A stretch of DNA of 64,000 bases, taken from contig NC_133649.1 of assembly GCF_009905375.1 (NCBI RefSeq), forward strand, positions 222,905,372 through 222,969,371. The letters run 5' to 3'. The DNA comes from Apium graveolens. Its lineage: Eukaryota > Streptophyta > Magnoliopsida > Apiales > Apiaceae. Of this stretch, positions 21,756-35,300 are shown one piece after another (position 1 is the first letter of the stretch; each line of letters opens with the position of its first letter). The position numbers were made by a program, and so were the translations under genes. The notes beneath the pieces are model-generated. The model saw only the letters and a program-made list of their open reading frames with translations. It did not search any database and was not told the origin of the DNA.

Positions 21756-24700
21756 TTAACTAAATTTCTCATAACCAGGTTCTTTTCGAATGAGGTCCTT
21801 GAGTTGGACTAATACTTCAAGTTCTTTAATAATCTCAGTCCCTCTTAGAGCTTCCACCGGTTTGAGCCATTCAACTAATGGGTAACTGTTTAGCAAGTAA
21901 ATCCTGTACCTTGCAAACTTGTTGGTCTTTATGTTCAGAAAATGTCCATCCTTAAATACTCTGCTCAACCCCTTAACCTCCAGTTCATTTGATATTTGTT
22001 CAAACAACTCAATCTCCTTAGAATATTTCCTTTCTCTTTCCTCCCTCACAACCTTTTACCTTGCATGCCTAATATTCCTTTCTTTTAACCTCTAAGCCAA
22101 TACAGCCTTCCTCATCCTTGTACATGAATCCCTTGCATTCATCAAACTAATCACTCTCTCCAATTTTGCAGTTAAAAATGTCTCAATTACTTTTCTATTC
22201 AGCAAAATGAAGGTGCCATCTTTTTAGTAAATCCTAACTTCTCCTAGAGTAACAAACCAAATTTTGACTATCTCCTCAACTAACTGTTTGTGATAATCAT
22301 CATCTGATATGTTATCAGAAATTGGTAGAAAGTCATTTTGATTGAAGCAATCCCAAAGAGCACCAGCATCAGCTTTAATTTCTCTTGTCTTTCTTCCTGC
22401 TATCTTGAAGTGAGTTCTAGTTGGAGGTTTGAATGAAGGTGGTTTAGATATTTTCTGGAGTGAGGTTTGGGTAGCTACGATAGGGATTTTAAATATGGAA
22501 TGTGCAGTTGACTTGTATAGATACTTGGGATTTGAGGTTTTGATTGATTGTGTGTTTGTTTGGCTAGGTTTATGGGTTTGAGTTGGTAGAATTTGTGAGA
22601 TTTGAGTTTCTTGAACTTTCTATTTCTTTTCTGCTCCTTCTCCATCATTCTTCTTTTCTTCTCATCCTCATTTCCTTTCTTATCCTCATTCACATTCTTT
22701 TTGTCATCCACTCTGCTACCACTAGTTTTGCTAGAGTGACTTGAATTTGAGCCAGAAGATTTACGCTCATCTTTCTTCTGCTCATCATCATCCAAATCAT
22801 CTTTTGTGTTGATTTGTTTTATAGGTAGCATAATGTCTGCATTTTTCAAGTATTTGCCATAATTTTGATCATTTCCACATCCTCAAAAGTCTTGATCTCC
22901 TTTGACTTTAATGTTGTCTCCAAGATCATTATTAGCTTCTTGTATTCCATAACATATTTTTTGGATTTGAAAGTGTTTACATTTCTTGGTGTTTAGACAG
23001 ATGTAGGCCACTCCTTTGATTGGCTAAAGGTAGGCTTCATGAAATGCACCTATTTGACCCTTTTTGAGCTCATTAAGCAGGAGAGTGTCCTCTAGAATCA
23101 CCACCTTTACTCTGTTGATGAAGATATCCAACTCAGATGCTCTTTTTGATTATAAGAAAAAAAGAGACACCTGCATGCATATGTCCACACATGAGTCATT
23201 TATGTTGATCACTATTCTCTTTTCCCTGAAATTTTATCCAGACACCATAACCACCATCATGAAATTGATGTTTTTATTCACAGCCTTCTTGTAAGATAAA
23301 TGATTGAAATTTAGAGAGACTCTCAGAGTTTCCAAAAATTGATCAAGTTCCCTGTCAAGGAAAGGTCCCTCAGCTGCCATCTTGAGTCTATTTAATACCA
23401 TATTTTCTTCATTTTTTCTAGAGACTTTGTTGTATTTTAGCTTGGGCTCCATCTCCCTCTTAGGCTTAGTGACATGAATTGTGATATGTTGAGGAATTTG
23501 GGTCCTTACTCGTTGAGTTATTTCTTGAAGGGGTATGTTTAAGCACCCATAATAGCTCCCAGTGACACTGATGTCTACATTTGAAAGTATTTATAGAAGT
23601 CTATTAGAGACTTTATATCTTGTTGTTGACTTATGACAAGGGATGTGAGCTGTGAGACGTGAGTTAATAGAGAAGTGTTGGAGGCTTGAAGATCTGTGAC
23701 TTGAGCTTGTAGATTCTGGATTTGAAGGTTTGTTGATGTAGAGGGTATGTATTGTGAACTAGATGCATATATGGTACCAAGTGAATTCTAAACAACATTC
23801 TTGATCTCCTCCATTACCAAAGCTGGTGGTTCATATTTAGCCTTGTACAACTGATCCAGCTTGACCTTGGAGTCATTAATCTGTGTAATTTGTTTCTGGA
23901 TCACCTCATGCAAGGCTATGAAAGATTCCCTCAACTTTGTAAGATTTTCTTCAACTGGTGCAAGAGAGAGAGAGAGCTTGAAGTTTGTCTAAGAATTTGT
24001 TGAATTTTGTTTTCATCTCTGAGAATGTGGGCATGAGTTCATCAATCTTTTGATTTACCCATTTCTTCATTTCAATTTGATGTTCATCTAAGGTTTTCTC
24101 CACTTCTCTTCCAATATGATGAAAGTGTTTTAATTGAGCTTTATATACTTCAGTGATGGTATGATAAACTTCTTGAGAAGTGAGGACCTTGGCATTACCC
24201 CCTAAAATTATGACATATTCTTCTCTCAATTCGGCCAAGGCCTCCTCCATACTCACACTAAAATTCTTGGACAACCATGCATCCATATTGCTATCCTGCT
24301 CGGCTTCATCTGCAATTTTGGCTTGCTGTTCCTCTACATCCTTCTTATAGGATAGCAAGATTATCTGATAGTCTTGATTAGACATATCAGTTGTGAGAAG
24401 TTGTTGGGTGATGTTGGCTAGGCCTGCAAGTTGATCAACTAGTAAATCATTTATGGTTGATGGTTGAGCTTGAGCATCTTGCAGCCATTGTGGGATGAGG
24501 TGTAAAGGTTGGTTTGGATTTGATGGTTGGTTTTCTGTGTTTGAGATTGATGGAACTATTCCTATGACATGTGTCACAGTTTGACTCACAGTATGATATG
24601 TGGTTGTGATAGTGTGTTTTTCACTAGTAGAGTGAACCTCCATTTGAATTGGAGGGGATTTGACCAGGTTACTATCATGTACCATGGACTCAAACCCTTG

Positions 24701-26534
24701 TTCCTCTTACAAGGAACTGGCACTTGAATATGATTGATAACTTGCCTCTCCAATAACTGGATTATTGGAAATTATACTCCCAACTTCAATTGACAAAGCA
24801 ATATCAGTCACGGTTGTGAGGGGAGTTGTTCCTGCTTGAGAAACCTCCAATTGAATTAAAGAGGATTTGATTAGCTCCCCTTAAGAGTACTACCCTCAAA
24901 CCTTGCAGTCTGTGAAGATTATTGCGCACATGAAGGTGTAATTGAAACATGCACAAGGTCTTTAGTAAAAACTAATGAAACCCCTGTGTTTTTATGGTAT
25001 CATCAAGGTCTACATCAACATGTAGCCTCTCACCATCTAAAGATTATATCTGAGTGGTGAGCACAGTTTCTTGAACTGTGTCACTTGATATTGGAAAAGT
25101 GTGAGAAGTAGATTCAAGCCTCTCATTATAGGATGAAGAAATTTGAGAAATGAGATGAGTGTGTTCATGAATGATTTTTGGCAACTCCCCCTGAATAGAT
25201 GAGGGAGTTTCAAGTGATGTGGTCTCACTATGTGTGACAAACAAATGACTTCTTTCAACCTCTTGAGAGTGCTCAAGAGGGGGTGCAGACTCTTGACATG
25301 ATGTATTGCGAAGAATGCTTGTTTCAATAGTGACACCTTGTTGAGAAGGTACAACTAGGGTCTGTTGTTGCCCCTTTGTTACAACTGCATCCTTTTGAGA
25401 AAATGCAGAGGTGGTCATTTGAGTGGTCAACTCAACCTTCCTTAGTTTCTTTGGCTTTTTAACCAGGGATGACTCAGTATGTATTTGGTCCTCACCACTC
25501 TCAGTAATAAATACCATAGGTGTTTGCTTTTTCTTCTTTTTACTAACTCCATCCTTTTGAGAGGTTGAAGTAGTTGGCTTCCTAGCATCTAGTAATTGTG
25601 AAGGGAAGGTCTCAGCTATGGAAGGCCGCTGTGTGCTATCCTGTTTGTGTACTTCTACAGGTGCAGGAGCCATAATTGTACTAAAAATTGCACTTGATCT
25701 CATATCAGGCATATGGTAAGGGTAAGTTCTAAATCTCTCCAACATGAAGTCAGTGACATTTAGAGCTACCTTTACCTGATTCTTTCTAGTTAGTGAGCCA
25801 AATAAGATTTTGGACACATGTTTATAATTGCATGTTTGATTTCTATCTATTCCTTCAAGCATATGAATGTCTGCTACTTTATAATTTAAAGTGGACATTA
25901 TAAACCTAATGAAGAAAATTTATTTACCTCTACTTACCAAAGTCATGGTCAGCCTTATGCTGAGTTCTTCCAGGGTCAACATGCCAACATTGAGATGCCT
26001 GTTGTATGCTATGGAATGCACCGGCTTCTGCACCACACTGGAGATGTTATCATAGCCAGTCTTTCTGTAAGTGAATGCTCTAATGATGGAGTCAACAATG
26101 AAGGACTATTCTCTCCTTAGATTTTTCTTGTTCATCCTGACCATATCAATCTTGTCACTGTATTTTGTGAAATCCATAAACTCAGCCAACTCCTGCGTTG
26201 TTGGAGCCTCCACAACGCTATCTGTGAGAATGCCCAAGGCCTGGTTGACATCATCAACATTGAACTCTACAGGAACACCTTGAATTGTGCAGTTAACCAC
26301 CAAGAAGACTTCTTGATTCTCATGAACAATTATGTTTACAACAGCTGAATTCCAAAACTCGTTGAGCACATCCAAATATAGCACATAATTTGCAGTTAAA
26401 GCTCCTGCAAAATAGGAATCAGAAAGAAATATAAGAAAACACTTGAAGTTATCGGGTGTTTGGTTTGCATCTACAAAAGCCAAATAGTTAGTTCCATCCT
26501 TTGGGTTAATAACTCTAACATTGTTGGCAGCCAT
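21756..26534 (-). pseudogene. ORF3, element C, heavily broken
   Basis: ATG at 26534 opens MAANNVRVINPKDGTNYLAF. The N-terminal domain (FLSDSYFAGALTANYVLYLD, GILTDSVVEAPTTQELAEF) aligns in order with that of B1 (FLS-SEIGYALTQPDAISGT). Then come a Ser/Thr/Gln/Lys-rich middle (25898-25044), a coiled-coil-rich part (24685-23951), a Lys/Asp-rich stretch (22849-22475) and a C-terminal end (22049-21756, IKTNKFARYRIYLLNSYPLV). At least six stops or frameshifts split it. The product is unknown and I see no membrane segment. Confidence 0.7.
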
Positions 26535-26639
26535 TGAAAGTGTTGAGTTTGAGTGAGTAAGTGATTAGAGAAAGAAAGAGCTTGAAACGAGTGAGAGAGG
26601 TGAAGATTTTTAAAAATTAAGTCAATTGAGATCTCGAAA

Positions 26640-27160
26640 GCGTAAAGAGGGGTTATGTCGAGATGTCTGGGTATTTATAGGCTAGATTTGTGACCTGTCG
26701 AGAAGTAAGGAATAAACGGTTGATATTTGTTTATTGAGAAGTCACGTGAATTAGAAAACTCATGTCGAGATGTCACTATCCTGACTCTTATCAAGAAATA
26801 GATAGTGACTTATTGAGATATAGAATGAATACCCAGTTTGTCCTGATTGTACTGAATTATTCCAATTTTTATTGAATAAATCAACATAAAATTAGAATTG
26901 ATTTTACATCAAAATATTTTACTGAAATAATTTATTGAATTAAATAATTCAAGTTCTGAGTTATTGATAAGTCTAAAATTTATACTTGTAAAGAACTCCA
27001 TATTGAATTATATCGAGATCTCTACAATACTTATCGAGAAGTCATATAGAGGCTTATCGAGAAGTCCATCGAGAAGTTATAGAAAAGACTTATCGAGAAC
27101 TCTTGTCGAGAAGTCTCAAAATGACTTATCGAGAAGTCGTTTATCGAGAACTCAGCTCTC
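26640..27160. repeat. Family C word arrays upstream of ORF3
   Basis: Units such as TTATCGAGAAGTC (27031, 27054) and GACTTATCGAGAAGTC (27123-27138) recur about nine times at 26995-27160, with looser copies at 26690-26825. The 16-nt unit is almost its own reverse complement. On the element strand the arrays sit between the end of pol and the ORF3 TATA box. Confidence 0.9.
26672..26679 (-). promoter_or_regulatory. TATA box of a possible ORF3 promoter, element C
   Basis: The minus strand reads CCTATAAATACCC, a strong plant TATA context, about 140 bp before the ORF3 ATG. A CT-rich leader (26540-26600, minus) follows. Confidence 0.5.
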
Positions 27161-27399
27161 TACATACTTTTGTTCTTTCTCAAATCTGTCTTATATTAAT
27201 TTCACATACGGAAAATTTGAATTAACATTCAGACAGTTTTCCTTAGAATTAGAAAAATTCCAAGTTAAAATTTGAGTTTTGAAAAAATAAATATACAGAG
27301 AATCCTAAAATATTTATAAATCATATTTCAGTTAATTTCTAATTAAATCAAATTAATTTTGATTTATCATAAATTAATCTGCTGCAACACATTAGCTGA

Positions 27400-29350
27400 G
27401 TTCTTACCTTTAGGATGAAGACTTTAACATACCAATTTCACCTACAAGTCCAGTGAAAGTTGCTTCATCCAAAGGTTTAGTGAAAATATCAGCTAATTGT
27501 TTTTCTGTTGGAACAAAAATAAGATCAATAATACCATTTGCAGCACGTTCTCTAATAAAATAGTACTTACATCAATGTGCTTAGTTCTAGAATGATTAAC
27601 TGGATTAGCAATAATAGATATGGCACTAGTATTATCATACATGATTGAAATTTTATATAGCACTAGGTCATAGTCAATTAATTAATTTCTAATCCAAAGC
27701 ACTTCAGCACAATAACTTCCAGCAGCTATGTATTCAGCCTCAGTTGTGGAAGTTGACACAGATTGCTGTTTCTTACTATAACAAGATACAAGTTTTTGAC
27801 CAAGGAATTGACATCTTCCCCTTGTACTCTTTCTGTCTACCCTGCATCCAGCAAAATCAGCATTTGTGTATCCAACAACTTCAAAACCAGTTCCCTTAGG
27901 ATACCACAATCCCAAATTTGTTGTTCCCTTCAAATATCTGAAAATCCTCTTGACAACTATTAAATGTGATTCTTTAGGATTTTCTTGAAATCTAGTACAC
28001 AGACATGTTGCAAACATGATGTCTGGTCTACTAGCAGTTAAGTACAACAAATATCCAATCATTCCTCTATAACCTGAAATGTCTACACTTTTTCCTTTTT
28101 TATCTTCATCCAACTTGTTAGCTGTAGACATATGTGTTGATGCAGGTGAGTAGTCAACCATTCCAAATTTCTTCAACAAATATTTGACATAAGTGGTTTG
28201 ACTGATAAAGATTCCATCACTTTTTTGGCTAACTTGAAGGCAAGAAAGTAATTAACTTAATTCTCCCATTATGCTCATCTCATATTCAGTTTGTGTGAGT
28301 CTTGAGAATCTTTGACACGGCTTCTCATTAGTAGATCCAAAAACGATATCATCCACATAGATTTAAACTAGGATAATATCATCACATGTTGCTTGTAGAA
28401 TAGAGTCTTACCAATTATCCCTCTAGTGAATCCATGTTTGAGTAAAAATTCTGATAGTGTGTCATAACATGCTCTAGGTGCTTGCTTCAATTCATAAAGA
28501 ACCTTTAATAGTTTTTAAACAAATTTTGGAAATTCTGGATCTTCAAAGCCATGTGGCTGTTTCATATAGACTTTTTCTTCCAATTCACCATTAAGGAATG
28601 TACTTTCACATCCATTTGATACACCTTGAAATTTGAATGTTCAGCAAATGCAAGAAAAAATCTTATGACTTCAAGTTTTGCAGCTGGAGAAAAAGTTTGA
28701 TCATAGTCTATTCCTTCTTCTTATGAGTAGCCTTTGGAAGCCAATCTTGCTTTATTTCTTGTCATAATTCCATTTTCATCCATTTTGTTTCTAAACACCC
28801 ATTTTGTTCCAGTGATACTTCTGTTCTTTGGTGCAGAAACCAATTCCCAAACTTTATTTCTTTTAAATTGATTTATCTTTTCTTGTATAGCAGTTATCCA
28901 TTCAGGATTAAGTAGAGCTTCCTTAGTTTTCTTAGGCTCAATTTGAGACAGAAAGAATGCATGCATGCATGCATTCATTTGCAGTAGTACTCATAGTCCT
29001 CACTCCATAATTTGGATCACCAATTATAGCATCTCTTGTGTGATATCTATCTCATTTTCTGGTGTGATCTTGTTGACTAGAGTTGTCTATATTTTCTCCA
29101 TTATTGGCATGACTTGCAGAATTATCATCTCCTTCTCCCCCTGAGTTTGTGCCACCAAATTCAGGTGTGTTTCTTTCATGAGATGAACACAATTCAGTGG
29201 TTCACTTGATTCTTGCTTCATACTATTGTTTGTATTGATCTCAGCTTCATCTTCAGAATTACTGTCAATTTTCAGATTTTCAAATTTTAGGGCTTCTGCT
29301 TCATTTTCATCAAGGCATTCTAAGCCTGGACACTTGTCATCATCAAAGGT
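27400..29350 (-). pseudogene. Pol (RT-RNase H part), element C, broken
   Basis: The best stretch, 28179-27682, reads LLKKFGMVDYSPASTHMSTA through RKSTRGRCQFLGQKLVS to [19 protein letters not shown], the end of RT and the RNase H. Upstream pieces 28978-28721 ([26 protein letters not shown]) are the start of RT. 29374-29087 would be the integrase-RT linker, with its true edge at 29350 where B1 inserted. The YVDD region near 28350 is frameshifted and stop-ridden. The C-terminal TKPLDE region near 27460 is also out of frame. Confidence 0.8.
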
Positions 29351-29915
29351 TGTTAGATATATTTGAGATGTCATGTCTAATATGATTTGTGTTTAGTTTT
29401 CAGAACTAAACAATAGGACAAATCAGGACTTACTGAAATCAGGACTTACTGGAAGTCAAAACTTAATATCAGAACTTAAGGTCATATCAGAACTTAAGTG
29501 CGGGAAGACTTTCAGTTAAGGAATGAAGCTGATTTACAGGAGAAGATCGAGACTAAAACAAAAGAAGATATGCATGGAAAGAATTAAAAGACTGGAAGAC
29601 TTGTAGAAGATATCTGATTGATATATTTTAGGAGACAAAATTGTATTCCATATCAATTAGAATATATCTTGTAACTGTGTACTATATAAACACAGCTTAG
29701 GGTTTACACTATATGTATTATCATTATCGAGAAGATTATACATTGTAACCTAGTAGCTCTTAGTGATATTTTTTCATCACTGAGAGAGAACAACAGTTCA
29801 TATTATAACAGAGTTTATTGAATATAATTGATCTTTATTACATACTTGTGTTAAATCGATTTGATTGTATAAACACTGTATTCAACCCCCTTCTACAGTG
29901 TTATGTGACCTAACA
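29351..29915 (+). repeat. 5' LTR of B1 (565 bp)
   Basis: TGTTAGATAT to GACCTAACA, followed by the primer site. Two exact family B words (ATCAGAACT, 29468-29476 and 29486-29494) and several near copies lie about 200-300 bp upstream of TATATAAA at 29693-29700. The end of the LTR has the CAACCCCCTTCTACAGTG block common to B LTRs. Confidence 0.93.
29693..29700 (+). promoter_or_regulatory. LTR TATA box, B1
   Basis: TATATAAA about 340 bp into the LTR, the likely start of the genomic transcript. Confidence 0.6.
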
Positions 29916-29916
29916 A

Positions 29917-29929
29917 TTGATATCAGAGC
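29917..29929 (+). other. Primer binding site, B1
   Basis: TTGATATCAGAGC matches the plant initiator-tRNA-Met site TTGGTATCAGAGC with one change. It lies one base after the LTR and 40 bp before the gag ATG. Confidence 0.9.
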
Positions 29930-29968
29930 TTTTCTGTTAACACACATACAGTAAAGATCCAATCAATC

Positions 29969-32350
29969 ATGTCTGAAGAAACACAAACCCCAACTAAGCC
30001 CACCAAAACTCAAGAAACTCAAAACACCCAAACCCACAGTCGATATGAGACTATTAGGGTTCCCATACTGAGACCTTCTGAGTATCCCATACGGAAAGTG
30101 AAGATGGCTATGTTTCTGTAAGCTACAGATCCAGAATACCTTGATAGGACTAATCAAGGACCATATAAGCCTACCAAGCTCTCTGTTACAGTTTTTGATC
30201 AACCAGCAAAGTCCATACCAAAGGAGAAAGGTGATTACACAGCTGAAGACATCTCATCTATTGCCAAGGATGCAAGGGTAAGGCATTTGTTGCATAGTGC
30301 GATTGATAATGTCATGTCATACAGGGTAATTAATTGCAAGACTGCAAAGGAGATATGGGATGCTTTGGAGACAAGATTCCAGGGAAATGATGCAATAAAA
30401 AAGAACAGGAGGACTATACTCACTCAAGAGTATGAGCACTTTGACTCAAAAGCTGATGAGTCATTAACTGATTTATATGACAGGTTTACCAAAATCTTGA
30501 ATGATCTGTCACTGGTGGACAAGGAATATGATCTTGAAGATTCAAATCTAAAATTCCTTTTAGCTCTTTCTAAAAATTGGGATTTGAAATCTACTACCAT
30601 AAGAGACAACTATGACCTTACTAAAACTACTCTTGATGAAATTTATGGTATGCTCAAGACTCATGAACTTGAGATGGATCAAAAGAGCAAGAGGCATTGA
30701 AGAAAGTCAAGGATATTTGCTCTTAAAGCTGAGGAGGAATCTCCTAAAGTGGTTGCCTCAAAGAGGGGAAAAGGAAAGGCTCTCATCATAAAGTCTAATT
30801 CAGAGTCATCATATTCTAATGATGATGATTCAGAAACTGAAAGTTTACCTGAAATGGATGCTGATGCAGAGATGATGCAACTGTGTGCTCTTATGTTGAA
30901 GGGCATCACAAAGATAGCCTACAGGAAATTTAAAAAGGGCAGGAAGTTTTCCAGGAAAGGTGGAAGTTCTGATAAGAAAGGGTTCAGAAAGTCTAAAGGT
31001 AAAGGAGGAAAGTCTGACAGAGGAGATAACTCAAATGTCAAATACTACAACGGTGGTGAAAGAGGCCACATATCTCCTGACTGCAAGAAAGGAAAAAGTG
31101 ACAAAGGCAAGGCACTTGTCAAAAAGAAGAAAAGCTGGACAAACACTTCAGATTCTGAACATAAGGTGAACTATGCCTTAATGGAAAATGCTGATAGCAG
31201 TACTGAAACTGCTGAATTGAAGGTACCTCAAACAAGTTATGCTTTTCATACTGATGATATTACTGAGTTGAGATTATATCTTAAAACCATGTTCATTAGT
31301 TATAGAGATCAGACTTTAACATGTGAAAGATTAACATCTGAAAATCTTACTTTTAAAAAGAGAAATGACAATTTAGAAAAGGAGTTAGTTTTTCTTCATC
31401 AAACTAAGAAAGAAAGAGATGATGCTTTGTATGTTAGAGATGAAGTGTTAAAATTGAATGAATTTCTAAAAGCTGACTTAGAAAAGGAAAGAGAGATTAT
31501 TAGAACTTGGACTAACTCTGGTTGAACAACTCAGAATTTACTAAGTAGTGGAAACTGGAAAGAGGGCATAGGTTATGGAGATGATAAAAGTGAGAAAGGA
31601 ACTGTGCAAATTGAGCCAATTGTTGTTAAACAGACTGCTAAGCCAAAGGTAAATCTTGTTAAGTTTGTAGCAAAAACTGTAAGGTCTGATTCTGAAAAGT
31701 TGAAAGAGTCTAGGACAGAAGTCAAAGAAAAGTCAACTTCTGACAAACAAGATAAACCAGCTGAAGTAAACATAGGCTAAATGACAAAGAAACAGCTTAA
31801 ATATAAGCTAAAAGAGATCAGAAATGTGAACAAGGTAAAGGAAGCTAGGAAAAATAGGAATGAAAAGGAAGGTGTGAATAAAAGCAATAATTATATGCCT
31901 GTTCCTAATGCTCCTAGAAAGAAATGTTATAACTGTGGAAACCCTAACCATCTTGCTTCTTTTTGCAGGAAAAATAAAGATATAAACTCTTTAACTCCTA
32001 AATCAGAAGTTAAGAGTCAGTTTGTTAGGTTTAAGCCACAAAATCCTTGTTTTCATTATGGTAGTTTATGGCATTCCATTTATACTTGTAAGGAATATCA
32101 TAGTTTGTACTATGATTATTATCAAATAAATCCTTCTTTGAAGAAAGTTTGTATTATTTCTTCTAGTGTAAAGTCTGATGCAAAGTCTGATATAAACTCT
32201 GATAAACAACATGTTAGCATAAACTTTGAAATTAAATCTGCTGCAAATGCTAACAAACTTAAAAAGGCCAAAGGATCCAAGCAAGTCTGGGTCCCTAAAA
32301 CTAACAATAGTGGTCTTTGTGATTGCAGGGCAACAGGAAAAACATCCTAG
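29969..32350 (+). pseudogene. Gag, B1, broken by stops
   Basis: From ATG at 29969 (MSEETQTPTKPTK) one frame continues to 32350, interrupted by stops near 30119, 30698, 31523 and 31778. The capsid-like region (about 30250-30700) has the copia Gag block AKEIWDALETRFQG...EYEHFDSK. Three zinc-knuckle positions follow. The first (near 31050) reads YYNGGERGHISPDC and has lost two cysteines compared with B2. The second (near 31927) is intact, CYNCGNPNHLASFC. The third (near 32050) has Tyr for one Cys. A charged coiled-coil stretch lies at about 31300-31510. The end overlaps the pol frame by about 28 nt. Confidence 0.88.
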
Positions 32351-35300
32351 TGCTGGACAGTGGATGTTTAGGACATGTGAATGGAAATAAAGCCCTGTTA
32401 TCAGATTTTGTGGAGAAGGCTAGCCCAGGAGTTTCTTATGGAGATGGCAACATGGGAAAAACTCTGGGATATGGCAATATCAATCTTGGGAATGTCATCA
32501 TTGAAATAGTATCTCTTGTCTCAGGACTCAAACACAATCTGCTAAGTGTGAGTCAAATCTGTGACAGAGGTTATCATGTGGATTTCTTTGAAGAACACTG
32601 TGAAGTTGTAAGCAATTCTACAGGAAAAGTGGTTCTGAAAGGTTACAGGCATGGTAACATTTATGAAGCCAGACTTTCAACAAGTTCTAATGGTTCTGCA
32701 ATCTGTCTGTTGAGTAGAGCATCAATTGAAGAAAGCTGGAATTGGAACAAAAGACTCTCTCATTTAAATTTCAACAATATAAACGAGCTAGAAAGGAAAG
32801 ATCTTGTGAGAGGACTGCCAAAATCAGTATTTGCTCCTGATGGCCTTTGTGATTCATGTCAAAAGGCAAAACAAAGAAAATCTTCATACAAGAGCAAAAC
32901 TGAATCTTCAATTCTTGAGCCTTATCACCTACTGCATGTTGATCTATTTGGTCCAGTCAATGTCATGTCTATTGCAAAGAAGAAATATGTTATGGTTATA
33001 GTAGATGAGTTCACAAGGTACACTTGGGTTTATTACTTGCACAGGAAGAATGAGACTGCATCTACTCTAACTGATCATGTCAAACAACTGGATAAATTGG
33101 TCAAAGATTCTGTCAAAATTATAAGAAGTGATAATGATATTGAGTTCAAAAATTCAATCATGGAAGAGTTCTGCAAAGAGCATGGAATAAAACATGAATT
33201 TTCTGCAGCTGGAACTCCACAATAAAATGGAGTTGTAGAAAAAAAGAACAGGACTCTCATTAAAGCTGCACGAACTATGCTTGATGAAGCAAAGGTACCA
33301 ACCTATTTTTGGGCTGAAGCTGTGCAGACTGCTTGTTTAACACAGAATGCTACACTCATAAACAAGCATGGAAAAACACCATATGAGATGGTGAAGAAAA
33401 AGAAGCCAAATCTGAAATACTTTCATGTATTTGGTTGCAAGTGTTTTGTTCTTAAGACTCATCCTGAACAGCTGTCAAAATTTGATCTAAAAGCTGATGA
33501 AGGAATTTTTGTTAGATATCCACTTTCCACAAAAGCCTTCAGAGTCTACAATTTAAGAACAAGGGTTGTCATGGAATCTATCAATGTATCTTTTGATGAT
33601 AAGAAGATTACTGGACTTGAAGATTTTAATGATCATGATCAGCTGAGATTTGACAATGAAGATTTAAATTCTGATTCTGTAAATTTTGATGACTTAAATC
33701 CCGATCCTGTAAGTTCTGACGGGTTAAGTTCTGATGTCATTAAAACTGTGGTAACTACTCCTGGAGAAAATGCACCTGTCTAGGGGGAGCAAGCTGAAGA
33801 TCCTACCACAACTCAAGACTCTCAAAAAGCATCAGAACCTGTCACTGGCTCTTCAAGTTTTGATTCATCAAGTTCTGATGAGCCAAATTCTGATAATTCT
33901 GAAAACTCTGATTCTTCAAATTCTGAAGGTTCCAACTCAAATTCTAAAGTCTTAGAGAGCATAACTACAGGGGGAGCATCAGAAAATGCTGATGGAGACA
34001 TCATGGATCATGGGGGAGGAACCAGTTCTAGATAACAAATTCCATCTACAAGGAAGTGGACTAAGGCACATACACCTGACTTAATAATTGGAGATCCTGA
34101 AGCAGGTGTCAGACTTAGAACAATAATATCAAATGAATGTCTCTATCATTCTTTTCTATCTCAGATTGAATCAAAGAAAGTGGAAGAAGCTCTTCAAGAT
34201 GCTGATTGGGTGCAAGTAATGCAGGAAGAGTTAAATGAATTTGAAAGAAATAAAGTCTGAACCCTAGTGCCAAGACCAAAGAACAGATCAATTGTTGGCA
34301 CAAAATGGGTGTTCAGAAACAAAACTGACAGTGATGGCATAAGTACAAGAAACAAAGCAAGGCTGGTTGCTAAAGGCTACTCTCAACAAGAGGGTATTGA
34401 TTATGATGAAACATTTACACCAGTTGCTAGATTGGAAGCCATAAGAATCGTTTTGGCTTATGCTGCTCATAAAAAGTTCAAAGTCTTTCAAATGGATGTG
34501 AAAAGTGCTTTTCTCAATGGAGAATTGGAAGAAGAGGTATATGGTGAACAACCTCCAGGCTTTGTAGATTCAAAATTTCCAAATCATGTCTACAGGCTTG
34601 ATAAAGCACTTTATGGCCTTAAGCAAGCTCCAAGAGCACGGTATGAGACTTTAGCTCAATTCCTTCAAGAAAGTGGATTTCACAGAGGTAGAATTGATAA
34701 AACACTGTTCTATCTCAACCATCGAAAGGACTTACTTTTGGTACAGATATATATTGATGATATCATATTTGGTTCTACAAATGGCAAACTCTGTGAAAGG
34801 TTTCCAAAACTAATGCAGTCAAGATATCAAATGAGTATGATGGGAGAACTTAGCTATTTTCTGGGACTTCAAGTCAAGCAAAATGAAGAAGGTACTTTTA
34901 TCAATGAATCCAAGTACACCAGAAATTTACTGAAGAAATTTGGAATGCAAGACTGTTCAACTGCATCCACTCCCATGGCCACTGCAACCAAGTTAGATAA
35001 GGATACTGGTTCATCAGTAGATATTACTAACTACAGAGGTATGATTGGCTCTTCTTTCTATTTAACTGCAAGTAGACCTGGTATCATGTATGCTACCTGT
35101 CTTTATGCAAGATTTTAGGCTGATCCAAGAGAATCTCATCTAATATCTGTGAAAAGAATTTTCAAGTACCTCAAGGGTACAACTAATCTAGGATTATGGT
35201 ATCCTAGAGAATCAGATTTTAAGCTAATAGGTTACTCAGATGCATATTTTGCAGGATGTAAAATAGACAGGAAAAGCACAAGTGGAAGCTGCCAATTTCT

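Larger units (their letters stand above)
20368..29350 (-). mobile_element. Element C, Sire-type copia (3' part), inside D
   Basis: On the minus strand: RNase H/RT end of pol, non-coding gap, ORF3, polypurine tract and 3' LTR. It inserted into D (flank TCCTT at 20363-20367) and was itself cut at 29350 by B1 within the integrase-RT linker of pol. The gag, protease and integrase part should resume beyond B1, right of the window. Confidence 0.88.
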
